Assembly: GCF_000293785.1 (NCBI RefSeq)
Contig: NZ_AKZI01000068.1
Location: forward strand, 1-64,000
Direction of reading: 5' to 3'
From: Rhodovulum sp. PH10
Lineage (GTDB): Bacteria > Pseudomonadota > Alphaproteobacteria > Rhizobiales > Xanthobacteraceae
Length of the DNA stretch: 64,000 nucleotides
Under the pieces are notes generated by a model. That model did not search any database. It saw only the letters and a list, made by a program, of their open reading frames with translations, and had not been told where the DNA came from. A program made the position numbers and the translations under genes. Numbering within the stretch: position 1 is the stretch's first letter; every line of letters begins with the position of its first letter. Shown piece by piece: positions 18,133 to 26,942 of the stretch.

Positions 18133-19563
18133 TCACTCGGCCGCTTCCGCTCCGACATAGGCGATGCGCACCATGTTGGTCGCCCCGGGCATGCCGAGCG
18201 GCATGCCGGCGACGACGATGATGCGGTCGCCCGAGCGCGCATAGCCCTCCGAGAAGGCGGTGCGGCAGGCGCGGTCGATCATGTCGTCCTGGTCGCGGGC
18301 GTCCTCGGCGATCACCGCGTGCACGCCCCACACCAGCGCCAGCTTGCGGCCGGTGGCGAGGCTCGGCGAGATCGCGACGATCGACATCGCCGGCCGCTCG
18401 CGGGCGACCCGGAAGGCGGTCGCGCCCGACGAGGTCCACGACACCACCGCCGACAGGCCGAGCGTTTCCGCGATCTGCCGCGCGGCGGCGGCGATCGCGT
18501 CGGCGCCGGTGCGCTCGGGCGGCGCCCGATGGTCGCGGATCACCGTGCGGTAGGTGGGATCGCACTCCACCTCCTCGGCGATCTTGTTCATGGTGGCGAC
18601 CGCCTCGACCGGATACTGGCCGGAGGCCGATTCGGCCGACAGCATCACCGCATCGGCGCCCTCGAAGATCGCGGTGGCGACGTCCGACACCTCGGCGCGG
18701 GTCGGCACCGGGCTGGAGATCATCGATTCCAGCATCTGGGTCGCGACCACCACCGGCTTGCCCATGCTGCGGGCCATGCAGGTGATCTGCTTCTGCAGCC
18801 CCGGCACCTTCTCGAGCGGCATCTCGACGCCGAGATCGCCGCGCGCGACCATCAGCGCGTCGGCCGACTCCATGATCTCCTTCAGGCAGGTGATCGCCTG
18901 CGGCTTCTCGATTTTTGCGAGCAGCCCCACCCGCCCGCGGGTGATTTTTCGGGCAGCCGCGAGATCCTCGGGGCGCTGGATGAACGACATCGCGATCCAG
19001 TCGACGCCGGCGTCGAGCGCCGCCTCGAGGTCGCGATGGTCCTTCTCGGTGAGCGCCGGGAAGGCGATCAGCGAGTCCGGCAGGTTGAGGCCCTTGCGGG
19101 CGGTCAGCCGACCGCCGACCTCGACCTGGCAGACCGCCGCGGTCGGCGACGTCTCGACCACCAGGAGGCGGATCTTGCCGTCGTCGAGCAGCAGCCGGTG
19201 GCCGGGCTCCAGCGAGGCGAGCACCTCCGGATGCGGCACGAACACCCGGCCGGCGGTGCCCGGCGTCGGGTCGGAATCGAGCACGAAGGTGGCGCCGCGA
19301 TCGAGCATCACGGCGGGCTCGGCAAACGTGCCGATGCGCAGCTTCGGCCCCTGCAGGTCGGCGAGGATGCCGACCGGACGGCCCTGCTCCTCCTCGACGG
19401 CGCGGATCATCCGCACCATCTCGCGCAGCCGGTCGGGCTGGGTGTGGCTCATATTGATGCGGAAGACGTCGGCGCCCGCCTCGAACAGGCGCGTGATCAT
19501 CGCTTGATCCCCCGACGCCGGTCCCAGCGTGGCGAGGATCTTCACTCGGCGGCGCCGTCTCAT
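18133..19563 (-). CDS. pyk: Pyruvate kinase
   Basis: A 476-residue enzyme converting phosphoenolpyruvate and ADP to pyruvate and ATP. Marks in order: KILATLGPAS (8-17), FRINMSHT (substrate-binding, about 37-44), ILADLQGPKLRIG, the catalytic-lysine motif LLAKIEKPQAI near 219, MVARGDLGVEMP, and the nucleotide/metal region VATQMLESMI...PTRAEVSDVATAIFEGADAVMLSAESA. The frame is open upstream, but ATG at 19563 with GGAGCG fits the family length and overlaps the TGA of the DUF1036 gene as ATGA. It is the last gene of the glycerate kinase-DUF1036-pyk operon, so 2-phosphoglycerate made by the kinase can flow through enolase to this step. Confidence 0.93.
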   Translation of the reverse strand: MRRRRRVKILATLGPASGDQAMITRLFEAGADVFRINMSHTQPDRLREMVRMIRAVEEEQGRPVGILADLQGPKLRIGTFAEPAVMLDRGATFVLDSDPTPGTAGRVFVPHPEVLASLEPGHRLLLDDGKIRLLVVETSPTAAVCQVEVGGRLTARKGLNLPDSLIAFPALTEKDHRDLEAALDAGVDWIAMSFIQRPEDLAAARKITRGRVGLLAKIEKPQAITCLKEIMESADALMVARGDLGVEMPLEKVPGLQKQITCMARSMGKPVVVATQMLESMISSPVPTRAEVSDVATAIFEGADAVMLSAESASGQYPVEAVATMNKIAEEVECDPTYRTVIRDHRAPPERTGADAIAAAARQIAETLGLSAVVSWTSSGATAFRVARERPAMSIVAISPSLATGRKLALVWGVHAVIAEDARDQDDMIDRACRTAFSEGYARSGDRIIVVAGMPLGMPGATNMVRIAYVGAEAAE

Positions 19564-20114
19564 CGTGTGGGCGCTCCGGCCGGGAACTGGGGGCCAGTGG
19601 GGGTGGGGGTGCGGCCGGGGGGAACCGCCATCAGCGGCGTCCCCTGTCCGGGGCGCGTCGCCTGCTCGTTCGAATCCGTCAATTGTACCGTCCAGGTTTG
19701 TTGCTCGCCCGTATCGACCTCGAAGAAGCCGGTTCGGTCGTACCCACGAGCGAGGCAGTCTTCCGTGCCGCGGATCGTGAATTCCTTGTCTCGGGTGCAC
19801 ATGTAGGCTTGTCCGGACCACTCCCCGCCGCGATCGTAGTCTACCGCGTATATGTAATAGTAACGTGCAACGAGCGTGCCACGGAGCAGGGTTTCACAGG
19901 TGCGGGCCGGCAGATTCCACCACCCTTCGGTGGCCCAGCCGTTGCCGTCCTTGTAGCCGATGGCGATTCCGACCTTCCCGCCGGTGTTGTTGCACAGCCG
20001 GAAGTCGGCCCGCGCGGGCCCGGTCCATCCGAGCGCGAGAAGGGCGCAGGCCGCGGCGGCGGCCGTGCGCCGGGCGCAAAGCCCGGCGAATATGTTCGTC
20101 GCTTCCGTCGTCAT
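19560..20114 (-). CDS. DUF1036 secreted protein
   Basis: A 184-residue protein with a signal peptide (residues 1-36, core AAAAACALLALGWTGPARA). The DUF1036 domain runs from DFRLCNNTGGKVGIAIGY to WTVQLTD with conserved features GWATEGWWNLPARTCETLLRG (split: GWATEGWW, then CETLLRG) and RYYYIYA. Cysteines at LCN, TCE, MCT and DCL probably form two disulfides. It ends in a Pro/Thr-rich tail. Function is unknown; the domain is common in alphaproteobacteria. It lies 35 bp after glycerate kinase and overlaps pyk by 4 bp, so it is co-translated with metabolic enzymes although its product leaves the cytoplasm. Confidence 0.82.
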   Translation of the reverse strand: MTTEATNIFAGLCARRTAAAAACALLALGWTGPARADFRLCNNTGGKVGIAIGYKDGNGWATEGWWNLPARTCETLLRGTLVARYYYIYAVDYDRGGEWSGQAYMCTRDKEFTIRGTEDCLARGYDRTGFFEVDTGEQQTWTVQLTDSNEQATRPGQGTPLMAVPPGRTPTPTGPQFPAGAPTR

Positions 20115-20149
20115 TCCCAAAGGCGAGGTCGAGAGTGGCCGGGACCGGG

Positions 20150-21436
20150 TCATCGATCGACGAGGATCGCCCGGAAATCGTTGATGTTCGTGCAAGTCGG
20201 GCCCGGTGTCACCAGGTCGCCGAGACGTGCGAAGAAACCGGTGGAATCGTTGTCGACAAGAAACGCGGCGGGATCGAGGCCGGCGCGGCGCGCCCGGATC
20301 ATGGTACCGTCGTCGATCACCGCGCCGGCCGGGTCGTCGGCCTTGCCGGCGCCGCCGTCGATGCCGTCGGTGTCGGCGGCGAGCGCGCAAATCCCCGATT
20401 CGCCGGCGAGCGCGATCGCCAGCGCCAGCGCGTATTCCTGGTTCGGGCCGCCGCGGCCCTCGCCGTGGATGGTGACGGTCAGCTCACCGCCCGACAGGAT
20501 CACCACCCGCCGGCCCTGCGCCGCGAGGTCGAGGGCGATGCGGGCGTGGTGGCCGGCGACCTCGCGCGCCTCGCCCTCCAGGCAGTCGCCGAGCATCAGG
20601 CAGTCGTAGCCCTTGTCGCGGATCGTCGCCTCGGCGGCGCGGAAGGCGTCGGCCGGCTTGGCGACGATCTCGTAGGTGGTGTCGGCGAAGGCGGGGTCGC
20701 CGGGCTTGGGCGATTCGTTGTCCGGATCGGCCAGCGCCCGGCGCACCGAATCGGGCAGGTCGAGGCCGTATTTCGCGACGATCGCCCAGGCGCTCGCGAG
20801 CGTCGAGGGATCGGGCACGGTCGGGCCGGAGCCGATCACGCTCGGGTCGTCGCCCGGCACGTCGGAAATCGCCAGCGTCACCAGCCGCGCCGGATGGGCG
20901 TGCGCCGCCAGCCGGCCGCCCTTGAGCCGCGAGAGATGCTTGCGGACCGTGTTGATCTCGCCGATCGTCGCGCCGCATTTCAGCAGCGCGCGGGTGACCG
21001 CCTGCTTGGCCTCCAGGCTGACGCCGGTCGCCGGCGCGATCCAGGCGGCGGATGCGCCGCCCGACACCAGCGCCAGCACCAGGTCGTCGGGGCCGGCCGA
21101 ATCGGCGAGCGCCAGCGTCTTCTCGGCCGCGGCGAGGCCGGCGGCGTCGGGCACCGGGTGGCCGGCCTCGATCACCGGGATCACCCGGCTCGGGCGGCCG
21201 TGGCCGTGCCGCGTCACCGCGATGCCGGCGAGCTTTTCGGGCGAAAGGCCGAGCTCGTCGAGATAGTGCCGCTCGACCGTCTCGATCGAGGCACCCGCCG
21301 CCTTGCCGGCCGCCAGCACGATCAGCCGGCCGGCTTTCGGCGGCGCCGGCAGGACCGGCGGCAGGCACACGCTCGGATGCGCCGCCGCGACGGCGTCTCG
21401 GTAGAACAGCTCGAGCAGATCGCGGGACGAACGCAT
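20150..21436 (-). CDS. ttuD: Glycerate 2-kinase (GckA/TtuD, MOFRL family)
   Basis: A 428-residue type-II glycerate kinase, which phosphorylates D-glycerate to 2-phosphoglycerate. The N-terminal domain holds LIVLAAGKAAGASIETVE (about 40-57) and LVLALVSGGASA (about 123-134, nucleotide loop); INTVRKHLSRLKGGRLA follows (about 160-176). The C-terminal MOFRL domain has VVILSGGELTVTIHGEGRGGPNQE (positions about 322-345; key GG, GPNQE) and ALAADTDGIDGG. Older annotations call this family hydroxypyruvate reductase. First gene of the operon with DUF1036 and pyk. It suggests use of glycerate from glyoxylate, tartrate or serine metabolism. Start at 21436 follows from family length. Confidence 0.9.
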   Translation of the reverse strand: MRSSRDLLELFYRDAVAAAHPSVCLPPVLPAPPKAGRLIVLAAGKAAGASIETVERHYLDELGLSPEKLAGIAVTRHGHGRPSRVIPVIEAGHPVPDAAGLAAAEKTLALADSAGPDDLVLALVSGGASAAWIAPATGVSLEAKQAVTRALLKCGATIGEINTVRKHLSRLKGGRLAAHAHPARLVTLAISDVPGDDPSVIGSGPTVPDPSTLASAWAIVAKYGLDLPDSVRRALADPDNESPKPGDPAFADTTYEIVAKPADAFRAAEATIRDKGYDCLMLGDCLEGEAREVAGHHARIALDLAAQGRRVVILSGGELTVTIHGEGRGGPNQEYALALAIALAGESGICALAADTDGIDGGAGKADDPAGAVIDDGTMIRARRAGLDPAAFLVDNDSTGFFARLGDLVTPGPTCTNINDFRAILVDR

Positions 21437-21786
21437 GACGACCTCGGGGGCGAGAGCCGAGAAAGGCGGGCGACCGAGCCGGCCGCCGGGCGAAGACTTC
21501 CTTTCTAGGCCGGTCGGGGGCACGAGTTCACCCGGAGAAATGCGGGTGCGCCCGCTCCGAAAGCAGCCCTGATGTGCGCCCGCGCCGGCTCTCGGGGAAA
21601 CCCGCCACACCGCCGGCGAAAAAGCGCCGCCGTCCGCACCAGCCTTGATTCGCTCACCGTTTCGCGCTCTTTCGGCGCCCGGCCTCGCCCGGCGCCGCGG
21701 CTCGTCGCGCCCGGTGCCTTGACCGCGAGCCAGAATCGGGCCGTAACACCCGCCTTTCCCCATCGAAGATCGTCGAGGAGCGTTCC
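21437..21786. other. Divergent intergenic region between glycerate kinase and DUF2312 genes
   Basis: About 350 bp holding the start regions of two divergent genes. CTTGATTC near 21643 could be a -35 for the DUF2312 gene, but no convincing -10 follows at the right distance. No RNA gene, repeat or further ORF with family similarity is seen. Confidence 0.4.
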
Positions 21787-22059
21787 ATGTCCGCTGCTGC
21801 CGCCGAATCCCGCGAAGACGCCGCGACCCGGTTCGCCAAGGACCAGCTCAAGGCCTTCGTCGAGCGCATCGAGAAGCTCGAGGAAGAGAAGAAGGCGATC
21901 GCCGAGGACATCAAGGACGTCTATGCCGAGGCCAAGGGCAACGGCTACGACACCAAGGCGTTGCGCGAGGTGGTCCGGCTGCGCAAGCAGGACAAGGACG
22001 AGCGCGCCGAGCACGAGGCGATCCTCGACACCTACCTCTCCGCCCTCGGCATGATCTGA
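21787..22059 (+). CDS. DUF2312 family protein (GapR-like)
   Basis: A 90-residue all-helical protein. DUF2312 is the family of Caulobacter GapR, a nucleoid protein that binds overtwisted DNA ahead of replication and transcription forks. The conserved path is [20 protein letters not shown] (about 20-39), [17 protein letters not shown] and [20 protein letters not shown], ending at [11 protein letters not shown]. Both length and residues fit GapR. GAGGAG lies directly before ATG at 21787. The assignment to GapR function is by family; direct orthology is inferred. Confidence 0.88.
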   Translation: MSAAAAESREDAATRFAKDQLKAFVERIEKLEEEKKAIAEDIKDVYAEAKGNGYDTKALREVVRLRKQDKDERAEHEAILDTYLSALGMI

Positions 22060-22084
22060 CCGGCCGCAGGCCCGCCGCGCCGCC

Positions 22085-23293
22085 TCATCGCAGGGGCGGC
22101 ACCCGCGGCAGCGCGCGGCGGCCGCGCGCATCGATCGGCCACACCGCCACCACGGCGTCGCCGCGCACCACCACCATCTCGTCGTAGAGCGCGATGGTCG
22201 GGTCGCAATGCGGCACGATGCATTCGATCCGGCTGCCGAGCGGCGGCGGCGCGACGCCCGGCGGCAGGCCGACCCGACCATACTCGTCGCCCGCGAAGGC
22301 GTAGGCTCCGCCCGCCAGCGGCCCGACGATGCGGGGCACCGGCCCGTCGAGCGAGAACGCCTTGCTGCCGCCATCGGTCGTCACCTGGCCCGGCACATGG
22401 GTGCTGATCACCGTCACCTGCACGGTGAGCGCCGGCACGAACGGCCAATCTGCGTCCTGCGCGAACTGGATGTCGGCATATTCGGCGTCCATCACCACGT
22501 AGGAGCCGGGCTGCAGCTCGGTGAGCGGGCTCGTCCACGCCCCCTCCCCCGTTTCGTCGTCACCTCCACGGGCGTCGATGCGAAAGGTGCCGGTGCCGCC
22601 GCCGGTGACGATGGCGGGCGGCAGCCCGGCCTCCCCCAGAGCCGCGACCAAGGCTCTCGCCGAGTCGAGCGCCGCGCGGGTGGCGGCGGCCCGCTCGGCA
22701 TGGCCCGCGACATGCTGCAGATGCCCGGCATAGGTCTGCACGCCGGCGAAGCGCAGATTGTCGGCCGCCGCGATGGCTCGCGCCAGTGCGACGCCTTCCG
22801 CAATGCCGGGCACCCCGACCCGCTTCTGGCCGAGGTCGAGATCGACCAGCACGCCGAGCCGGCGCCCGATCCGCGCCGCCGCCGCATCGAGCCTCGCGAC
22901 ATTGCCGGCATCGTCGGCCACCACCATCACGTCGGCCGCCTGCCGCAGCAGCGCGGCGAGCCGGGCGATCTTGCCGTCGCTCACCAAAGGCGAGGTGAGC
23001 AGCACGCCGGGCAGCCCGGCCGCCACCATCACCTCCGCCTCCTCGATGGTCGCGCAGGCGATGCCGATCGCCCCCGCGGCGATCTGCCGGCGCGCGACGG
23101 TGCTCGACTTGTGGGTTTTCGCGTGCGGGCGCAGGGCCAGGCCCGCGTCCCGGCAGAATCGGGCCATGGTGGCGACGTTGTGCTCGAAACGGTCGAGGTC
23201 GAGCACCAGCGCCGGCGTGTCGATGGTGGTGCGGGAGGCGGCGCCCACACGCACGGCAGTCTCGAAGAGTGCGGTCATGACGGGTCCGATCAT
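22085..23293 (-). CDS. DSD1-type PLP enzyme (D-threonine aldolase / D-serine dehydratase-like)
   Basis: A 402-residue fold-type III pyridoxal-phosphate enzyme. The PLP lysine is in RPHAKTHKS (about 55-63), after the entry motif IDTPALVLDLDRFEHNV (about 24-40). The metal-binding C-terminus has CIVPHCDPTIALYDEMVVVR (20 residues), whose His-x-Cys pair binds the divalent ion in D-threonine aldolases and eukaryotic-type D-serine dehydratases. Reaction: cleavage of D-3-hydroxy amino acids or dehydration of D-serine; sequence does not decide. ATG at 23293 or 23278 are both possible, with no clear ribosome site at either. It converges on DUF2312 with 25 bp between. Confidence 0.82.
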   Translation of the reverse strand: MIGPVMTALFETAVRVGAASRTTIDTPALVLDLDRFEHNVATMARFCRDAGLALRPHAKTHKSSTVARRQIAAGAIGIACATIEEAEVMVAAGLPGVLLTSPLVSDGKIARLAALLRQAADVMVVADDAGNVARLDAAAARIGRRLGVLVDLDLGQKRVGVPGIAEGVALARAIAAADNLRFAGVQTYAGHLQHVAGHAERAAATRAALDSARALVAALGEAGLPPAIVTGGGTGTFRIDARGGDDETGEGAWTSPLTELQPGSYVVMDAEYADIQFAQDADWPFVPALTVQVTVISTHVPGQVTTDGGSKAFSLDGPVPRIVGPLAGGAYAFAGDEYGRVGLPPGVAPPPLGSRIECIVPHCDPTIALYDEMVVVRGDAVVAVWPIDARGRRALPRVPPLR

Positions 23294-23435
23294 GTATAAA
23301 GCGAGAGCTGCAATTTACTCGACGGTGCCGGCTTCGTCAGATGATACCGCTCGGCCGCTGCGGGTTTGCCCGACGAGCACGCCGATCCGGCCGCAAGCCC
23401 TGCCGCGGACCCGGCCGATCCCGAGGAGGAGAAAG

Positions 23436-23783
23436 ATGCGCCTGTCGCTCGTGCTGCCGCTCGCCGCCCTGCTGGGGCTGCCGGGCATCGCCCTCGCCGC
23501 CGAGGAGGTGCCGAGTTTCGACGTGCGGCCGAGCTGCCGCGGCGGCTCCGACACCAAGGCGGCGCTCGACGCCTGCCTGCGCCAGGAGGACGCCGCCCAC
23601 GACAAGCTGCGCTCGGTGTGGGCCGACTATCCGGCAAAAGCCCGCAGCGGCTGCGTCGGCCAGATGGACCGCGAGCTGCAGAGCTATGTCGAGCTCCTCA
23701 CCTGCCTGCAGATGAGCAAGGACCTCGACACGCTGCAGGACCAGGACGACGGCCTCGGGCCGGAGCAGTCGGTCGAGAAGTAG
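23436..23783 (+). CDS. Small secreted cysteine-containing protein of unknown function
   Basis: A 115-residue protein with a clear signal peptide (1-22, LVLPLAALLGLPGIALA) and a mature chain with four cysteines: SCRGG, DACLRQEDAA, SGCVGQMD, LTCLQM. The pattern C-x12-C-(E/D)D...C...YVELLTCL is shared by small periplasmic proteins widespread in Hyphomicrobiales, and the CL-x-EE/QED helix recalls the LprI-like family. Strong GAGGAGGAG ribosome site. No function known. The next two genes are also secreted and uncharacterised. Confidence 0.7.
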   Translation: MRLSLVLPLAALLGLPGIALAAEEVPSFDVRPSCRGGSDTKAALDACLRQEDAAHDKLRSVWADYPAKARSGCVGQMDRELQSYVELLTCLQMSKDLDTLQDQDDGLGPEQSVEK

Positions 23784-23882
23784 CCGTTTCGACCGCCGGG
23801 CGGGCGGGGCGTCCGCAACGGAGGCTACCGAGGAGGCCTGACGCCGGGGTGCGCCCTCGGCTGCCCTCGGCGGGCGCCTCCG

Positions 23883-24338
23883 TCAGTTGCGCTGCAGGCG
23901 AAAGCGCAGCGGCTGCGGCCCGCCGGTGAAGGTGAGCGTGTCGTCCCGCATCGTCCAGCCGGTCGCCTGGTTGAGCGCGGCGAGCAGCGTCTGGTCGGCC
24001 GCCGTCCGCTCCGGCGAGCAGCTGCGCTCGGTGTGCGGGCCGACCAGCACCGTCACGGTGTCGCCGGCGACCACGAGGCGCGCCTTCACCGCATTGCACC
24101 ACAGCTCGATGTCGGCGAGGCCGTTGGCGAGAATGTCGATGCTCGGGATCTTTTCCGAGCCCGGCAGCGGGTCGGCGTCCATCAAAAGCTCTTCCCCATA
24201 AGGAAACGCCGCCTGCGCGCGCGCCGGTCCCGGCGCTGTGAGAAGCGCGACCCCGGCCACCACCGCGGCGATCGCGGGCCCGGAAAAAGCCCGGCCGCGC
24301 GCGAACCGGCTCGAGAGGGCGAGGCGACGGCTGTTCAT
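23883..24338 (-). CDS. Secreted META-domain-like protein
   Basis: A 151-residue protein with a signal peptide (1-42, core FSGPAIAAVVAGVALLTAPGPARAQ). The second half, ELWCNAVKARLVVAGDTVTV...SCSPERTAADQTLLAALNQATGW...DDTLTFTGG, follows the META/HslJ pattern: a Cys pair (NAxx and SC) and a DxLxL strand near the end. META domains occur in secreted or lipid-anchored stress proteins. Start at 24338 with GGAGAG. It is convergent with the preceding gene and divergent from the next. Confidence 0.6.
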   Translation of the reverse strand: MNSRRLALSSRFARGRAFSGPAIAAVVAGVALLTAPGPARAQAAFPYGEELLMDADPLPGSEKIPSIDILANGLADIELWCNAVKARLVVAGDTVTVLVGPHTERSCSPERTAADQTLLAALNQATGWTMRDDTLTFTGGPQPLRFRLQRN

Positions 24339-24528
24339 GGGACTCTCCGGAGACGGCGCGGGGGGACCGGCGGACGATCCGCCGAACGGCGCCGCGATGC
24401 GGCCACCGGTGCCTTGTTCTTGCCGACAGGTCGTGCTCATGGTCAAGCGCCCGGCGGCGGTCGGCGAACCGATTCCGGGCGGCGTCGCCTGCCGGTCACG
24501 GCGCGAACCACCCTTCCTGGAGGACCTC

Positions 24529-25758
24529 ATGCGTGCGCTCGCTCTCCTCGCCGCAGCGTCGCTGACGCTGGCGCCCCTGACGCTGTCGCTGGCGACCCCG
24601 GCCTGGTCGCAGGCGAGCGGCAACACCAAGTCGACGGCACGCCCGGGCGCGGCCGAGACGACGCGTTACGTCACCATCTTCGGCGAGATGATGGGCGACC
24701 TGCCGAGCGACGCGGTGTGGCGCGAGACCCGCAAGGGCGACACCGTGGTCTCCGCCGTGCTGGACGTCTGCTATTCGGTGAGCGCGAGCTCGCGTCGCAA
24801 GGACCGCTTCGTCGTCACCCTGCATCCGGAGAGCGGCAAGCTGATCGGCACCGGCCGCAGCGAGCCCGGCAAGGTGCCGGTCGCGGTGTCGCTCGGCCGC
24901 ACCCAGGACGGCGACACCATCGCGCTCTCCGGCACCATCCGCCACGGCGACACCGTTCAGCAGATCGCCGCCGAAGACCTCACCGACATGAGCGAGGACG
25001 AGTATCGCGAGCAGCAGACCAGCGAGGACGAGATCGTCGCCGAGCCCGAGTCCTATGCCGAGGTCTCGCCGATCGCGGTCGCCGCGCGGGTGTCGCGCGA
25101 TTCGTTCCTCGACGTCGTGAAGAGCCTGCGCGGCAAGCCGGTGCGGGTCGACTACACGAGCCTAGTCGAGAACTGCGCCGACCTGCGCACCGGTCATCAG
25201 ACCGTGCGGCTCGAGGTGTCGCCGACCAACGCGCCGGCGGTGGTGAAGGATCTGCAGGGCATGGCCGGCGTCGAGAGCGCCGGCTGGACCAGCGGCGCCT
25301 ATGTGATCGAGCGCGCGGTGCGCGTGCCGGCCGGCGGCTGGCGCGACGGCGACGCCCTGAAGAAGGACGCGCTCGCGACCAAGCTGTCCGCCTCGCTCGC
25401 CGCGGCGCTGTCGGCGAAATCGGTCGGCTCGGAATGGGACGCCGTCACCGACGAGCTGACGCTGCGGTTCGAGCGGCCCGACCAGGCGGCGCGCGGCCTC
25501 GACCTCAGCGAGACGATCGAGGTGACACTGCTGGTCGGGCCGGAAAAGCCCGGCGACAAGGAGAACCTGGTGATCTGGATCGGCGAGACCAGCGTCGAGC
25601 CGGTCGACCACACGAGCGGCGCCCAGCTCGCCTTCACCGGCACCCTGCAGAGCGCCGACGAGGAGACCGCCGCGGTCGAGCTCGACACGCTGCTGCGCGC
25701 CCTCGCCAAGGATTTGGCGGGCAAGTCCTGGGACCCCGACGAGTCCGACTGGAAGTGA
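24529..25758 (+). CDS. Secreted hypothetical protein, 409 residues
   Basis: A signal peptide (1-28, LLAAASLTLAPLTLSLATPAWS) precedes a soluble chain of alternating strands. An acidic, Gln/Glu-rich segment, DMSEDEYREQQTSEDEIV, near 150-167 separates two halves. The first half (about 45-140) has one Cys (LDVCYSV) and the second another (ENCADLR). I do not recognise any family. The second half resembles a repeated beta-sandwich layout with VRVPAGGWRDGD and LVIWIGETSVEPVD. GGAGG ribosome site at 24519-24523. Possible periplasmic binding or scaffold role; no evidence beyond location. Confidence 0.65.
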   Translation: MRALALLAAASLTLAPLTLSLATPAWSQASGNTKSTARPGAAETTRYVTIFGEMMGDLPSDAVWRETRKGDTVVSAVLDVCYSVSASSRRKDRFVVTLHPESGKLIGTGRSEPGKVPVAVSLGRTQDGDTIALSGTIRHGDTVQQIAAEDLTDMSEDEYREQQTSEDEIVAEPESYAEVSPIAVAARVSRDSFLDVVKSLRGKPVRVDYTSLVENCADLRTGHQTVRLEVSPTNAPAVVKDLQGMAGVESAGWTSGAYVIERAVRVPAGGWRDGDALKKDALATKLSASLAAALSAKSVGSEWDAVTDELTLRFERPDQAARGLDLSETIEVTLLVGPEKPGDKENLVIWIGETSVEPVDHTSGAQLAFTGTLQSADEETAAVELDTLLRALAKDLAGKSWDPDESDWK

Positions 25759-25786
25759 TACGGGCGCGCAATTGCACTAACTCGCC

Positions 25787-25831
25787 CCTCATGGTGAGGA
25801 GCGGCCATAGGCCGTGTCTCGAACCATGAGG
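25787..25831. repeat. Intergenic hairpin repeat (CCTCATGGT ... ACCATGAGG)
   Basis: Nine-bp perfect arms CCTCATGGT (25787-25795) and ACCATGAGG (25823-25831) flank GAGGAGCGGCCATAGGCCGT, which holds its own small palindrome GGCCATAGGCC. Repeats of the form CTCAT-GAGGAGC-GTCTCGAA-ATGAGG are common between genes in Bradyrhizobium and Rhodopseudomonas (known). It sits between convergent genes and may act as a bidirectional terminator. Confidence 0.75.
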
Positions 25832-25935
25832 CCGCCCTCGCCATTCGAGACGCGCTACTGCGGAGCGCTCCTCTGGACGAGGGCGGAGAGAGGTTCTCTC
25901 GCGTGCGCGCCGGTTCGAGGCGGCGCCCCCCCGCT

Positions 25936-26931
25936 TCACCGCGCCGTCAAGGCGTGCACGGAAAACCACTGCTGCTCGTCGAGCCACATTGCCGCCGGCG
26001 TCCAGCCCGAGCCGAGCGCGAGCGCACGAAACATCTCGGGCGTGTACTTGTAGCTGCTCTCGGTATGGATCGTCTCGCCGCGGCGGAAGTCGAAGCAGCG
26101 GCCGTCGACGCGCACGCGCTGACGAACCCTGCTGGCGAGATGCATCTCCACCCGCATGCGCTCGCGATTGTAGAAGGCGCGGTGCCAGAAGCCCGCGGTG
26201 TCGAAATCGGCGCCGAGCTCGCGATCGATGCGGCGGAGCAGATTGAGATTGAACGCCGCGGTGACGCCGGCCTCGTCGTTGTAGGCGCGGCTCAGCACCT
26301 CCGGGTCCTTGACCAGATCGATGCCGATGATCAGCGTCGATCCGGAGCCCAGCATGTTCGCCGCGTGCTTCAGGAAGGCCGCCGCCTCGTGCGGCTCGAA
26401 ATTGCCGAGCGTGGAGCCCGGGAAGAAGCCGACCAGCGGACGCCCCGCCACCGCCTTCGGCAGCGTGAACGGCTTGGTGAAATCCGCCGCCACCGGCAAC
26501 ACGGTCAGGCCGGGGCGCTCGCGCTGCAGCCGGCTCGCCTCGCCGCCGAGAAAATCCGCCGAGATGTCGACCGGCACGAAAATCTCGATCGGCGCCGCGC
26601 CGAGCAGGATGCGCGCCTTGGTGATCGCGCCGGCGCCGAACTCCACCATCGCCGCGCCCTTCGGCATCAGCGCCGCGATGTCCCCGGCATGCCGCTCGAG
26701 AATGCCGATCTCGGTGCGGGTCGGGTAATATTCCGGCGTTCGGGTGATCGCCTCGAACAGCTGCGAGCCGCGCTCGTCGTAAAAATACTTCGGCGGGATC
26801 GTCTTGGGATCGGCGGACAGGCCGGTCAGCACGTCCGTCAGAAACGCGGCGCTCTCCTCGTCGAGCGTCTCGATCAGCCGCGGGAGACGTACGGGCGCCG
26901 TCATGAGAACCTCGTGGTCGGACATCGACAT
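25936..26931 (-). CDS. egtD: L-histidine N-alpha-methyltransferase EgtD (ergothioneine synthesis)
   Basis: A 331-residue SAM-dependent enzyme that trimethylates histidine to hercynine. EgtD marks: PPKYFYDERGSQLFEAI (about 46-62), EYYPTRTEIGIL, the SAM loop MVEFGAGAITKARILL (about 93-108), VPVDIS, and GFFPGSTLGNF. The C-terminal domain has ESSYKYTPEMF and WLDEQQWFSVHAL. The start could be 26931, 26925 or 26904; the first is used because it lies 11 bp after the egtB stop, the usual operon spacing. It follows egtB in one transcription unit. No egtC or egtE lies nearby; in proteobacteria the C-S lyase is often unlinked. Confidence 0.92.
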   Translation of the reverse strand: MSMSDHEVLMTAPVRLPRLIETLDEESAAFLTDVLTGLSADPKTIPPKYFYDERGSQLFEAITRTPEYYPTRTEIGILERHAGDIAALMPKGAAMVEFGAGAITKARILLGAAPIEIFVPVDISADFLGGEASRLQRERPGLTVLPVAADFTKPFTLPKAVAGRPLVGFFPGSTLGNFEPHEAAAFLKHAANMLGSGSTLIIGIDLVKDPEVLSRAYNDEAGVTAAFNLNLLRRIDRELGADFDTAGFWHRAFYNRERMRVEMHLASRVRQRVRVDGRCFDFRRGETIHTESSYKYTPEMFRALALGSGWTPAAMWLDEQQWFSVHALTAR

Positions 26932-26942
26932 GATGCAGCCGC

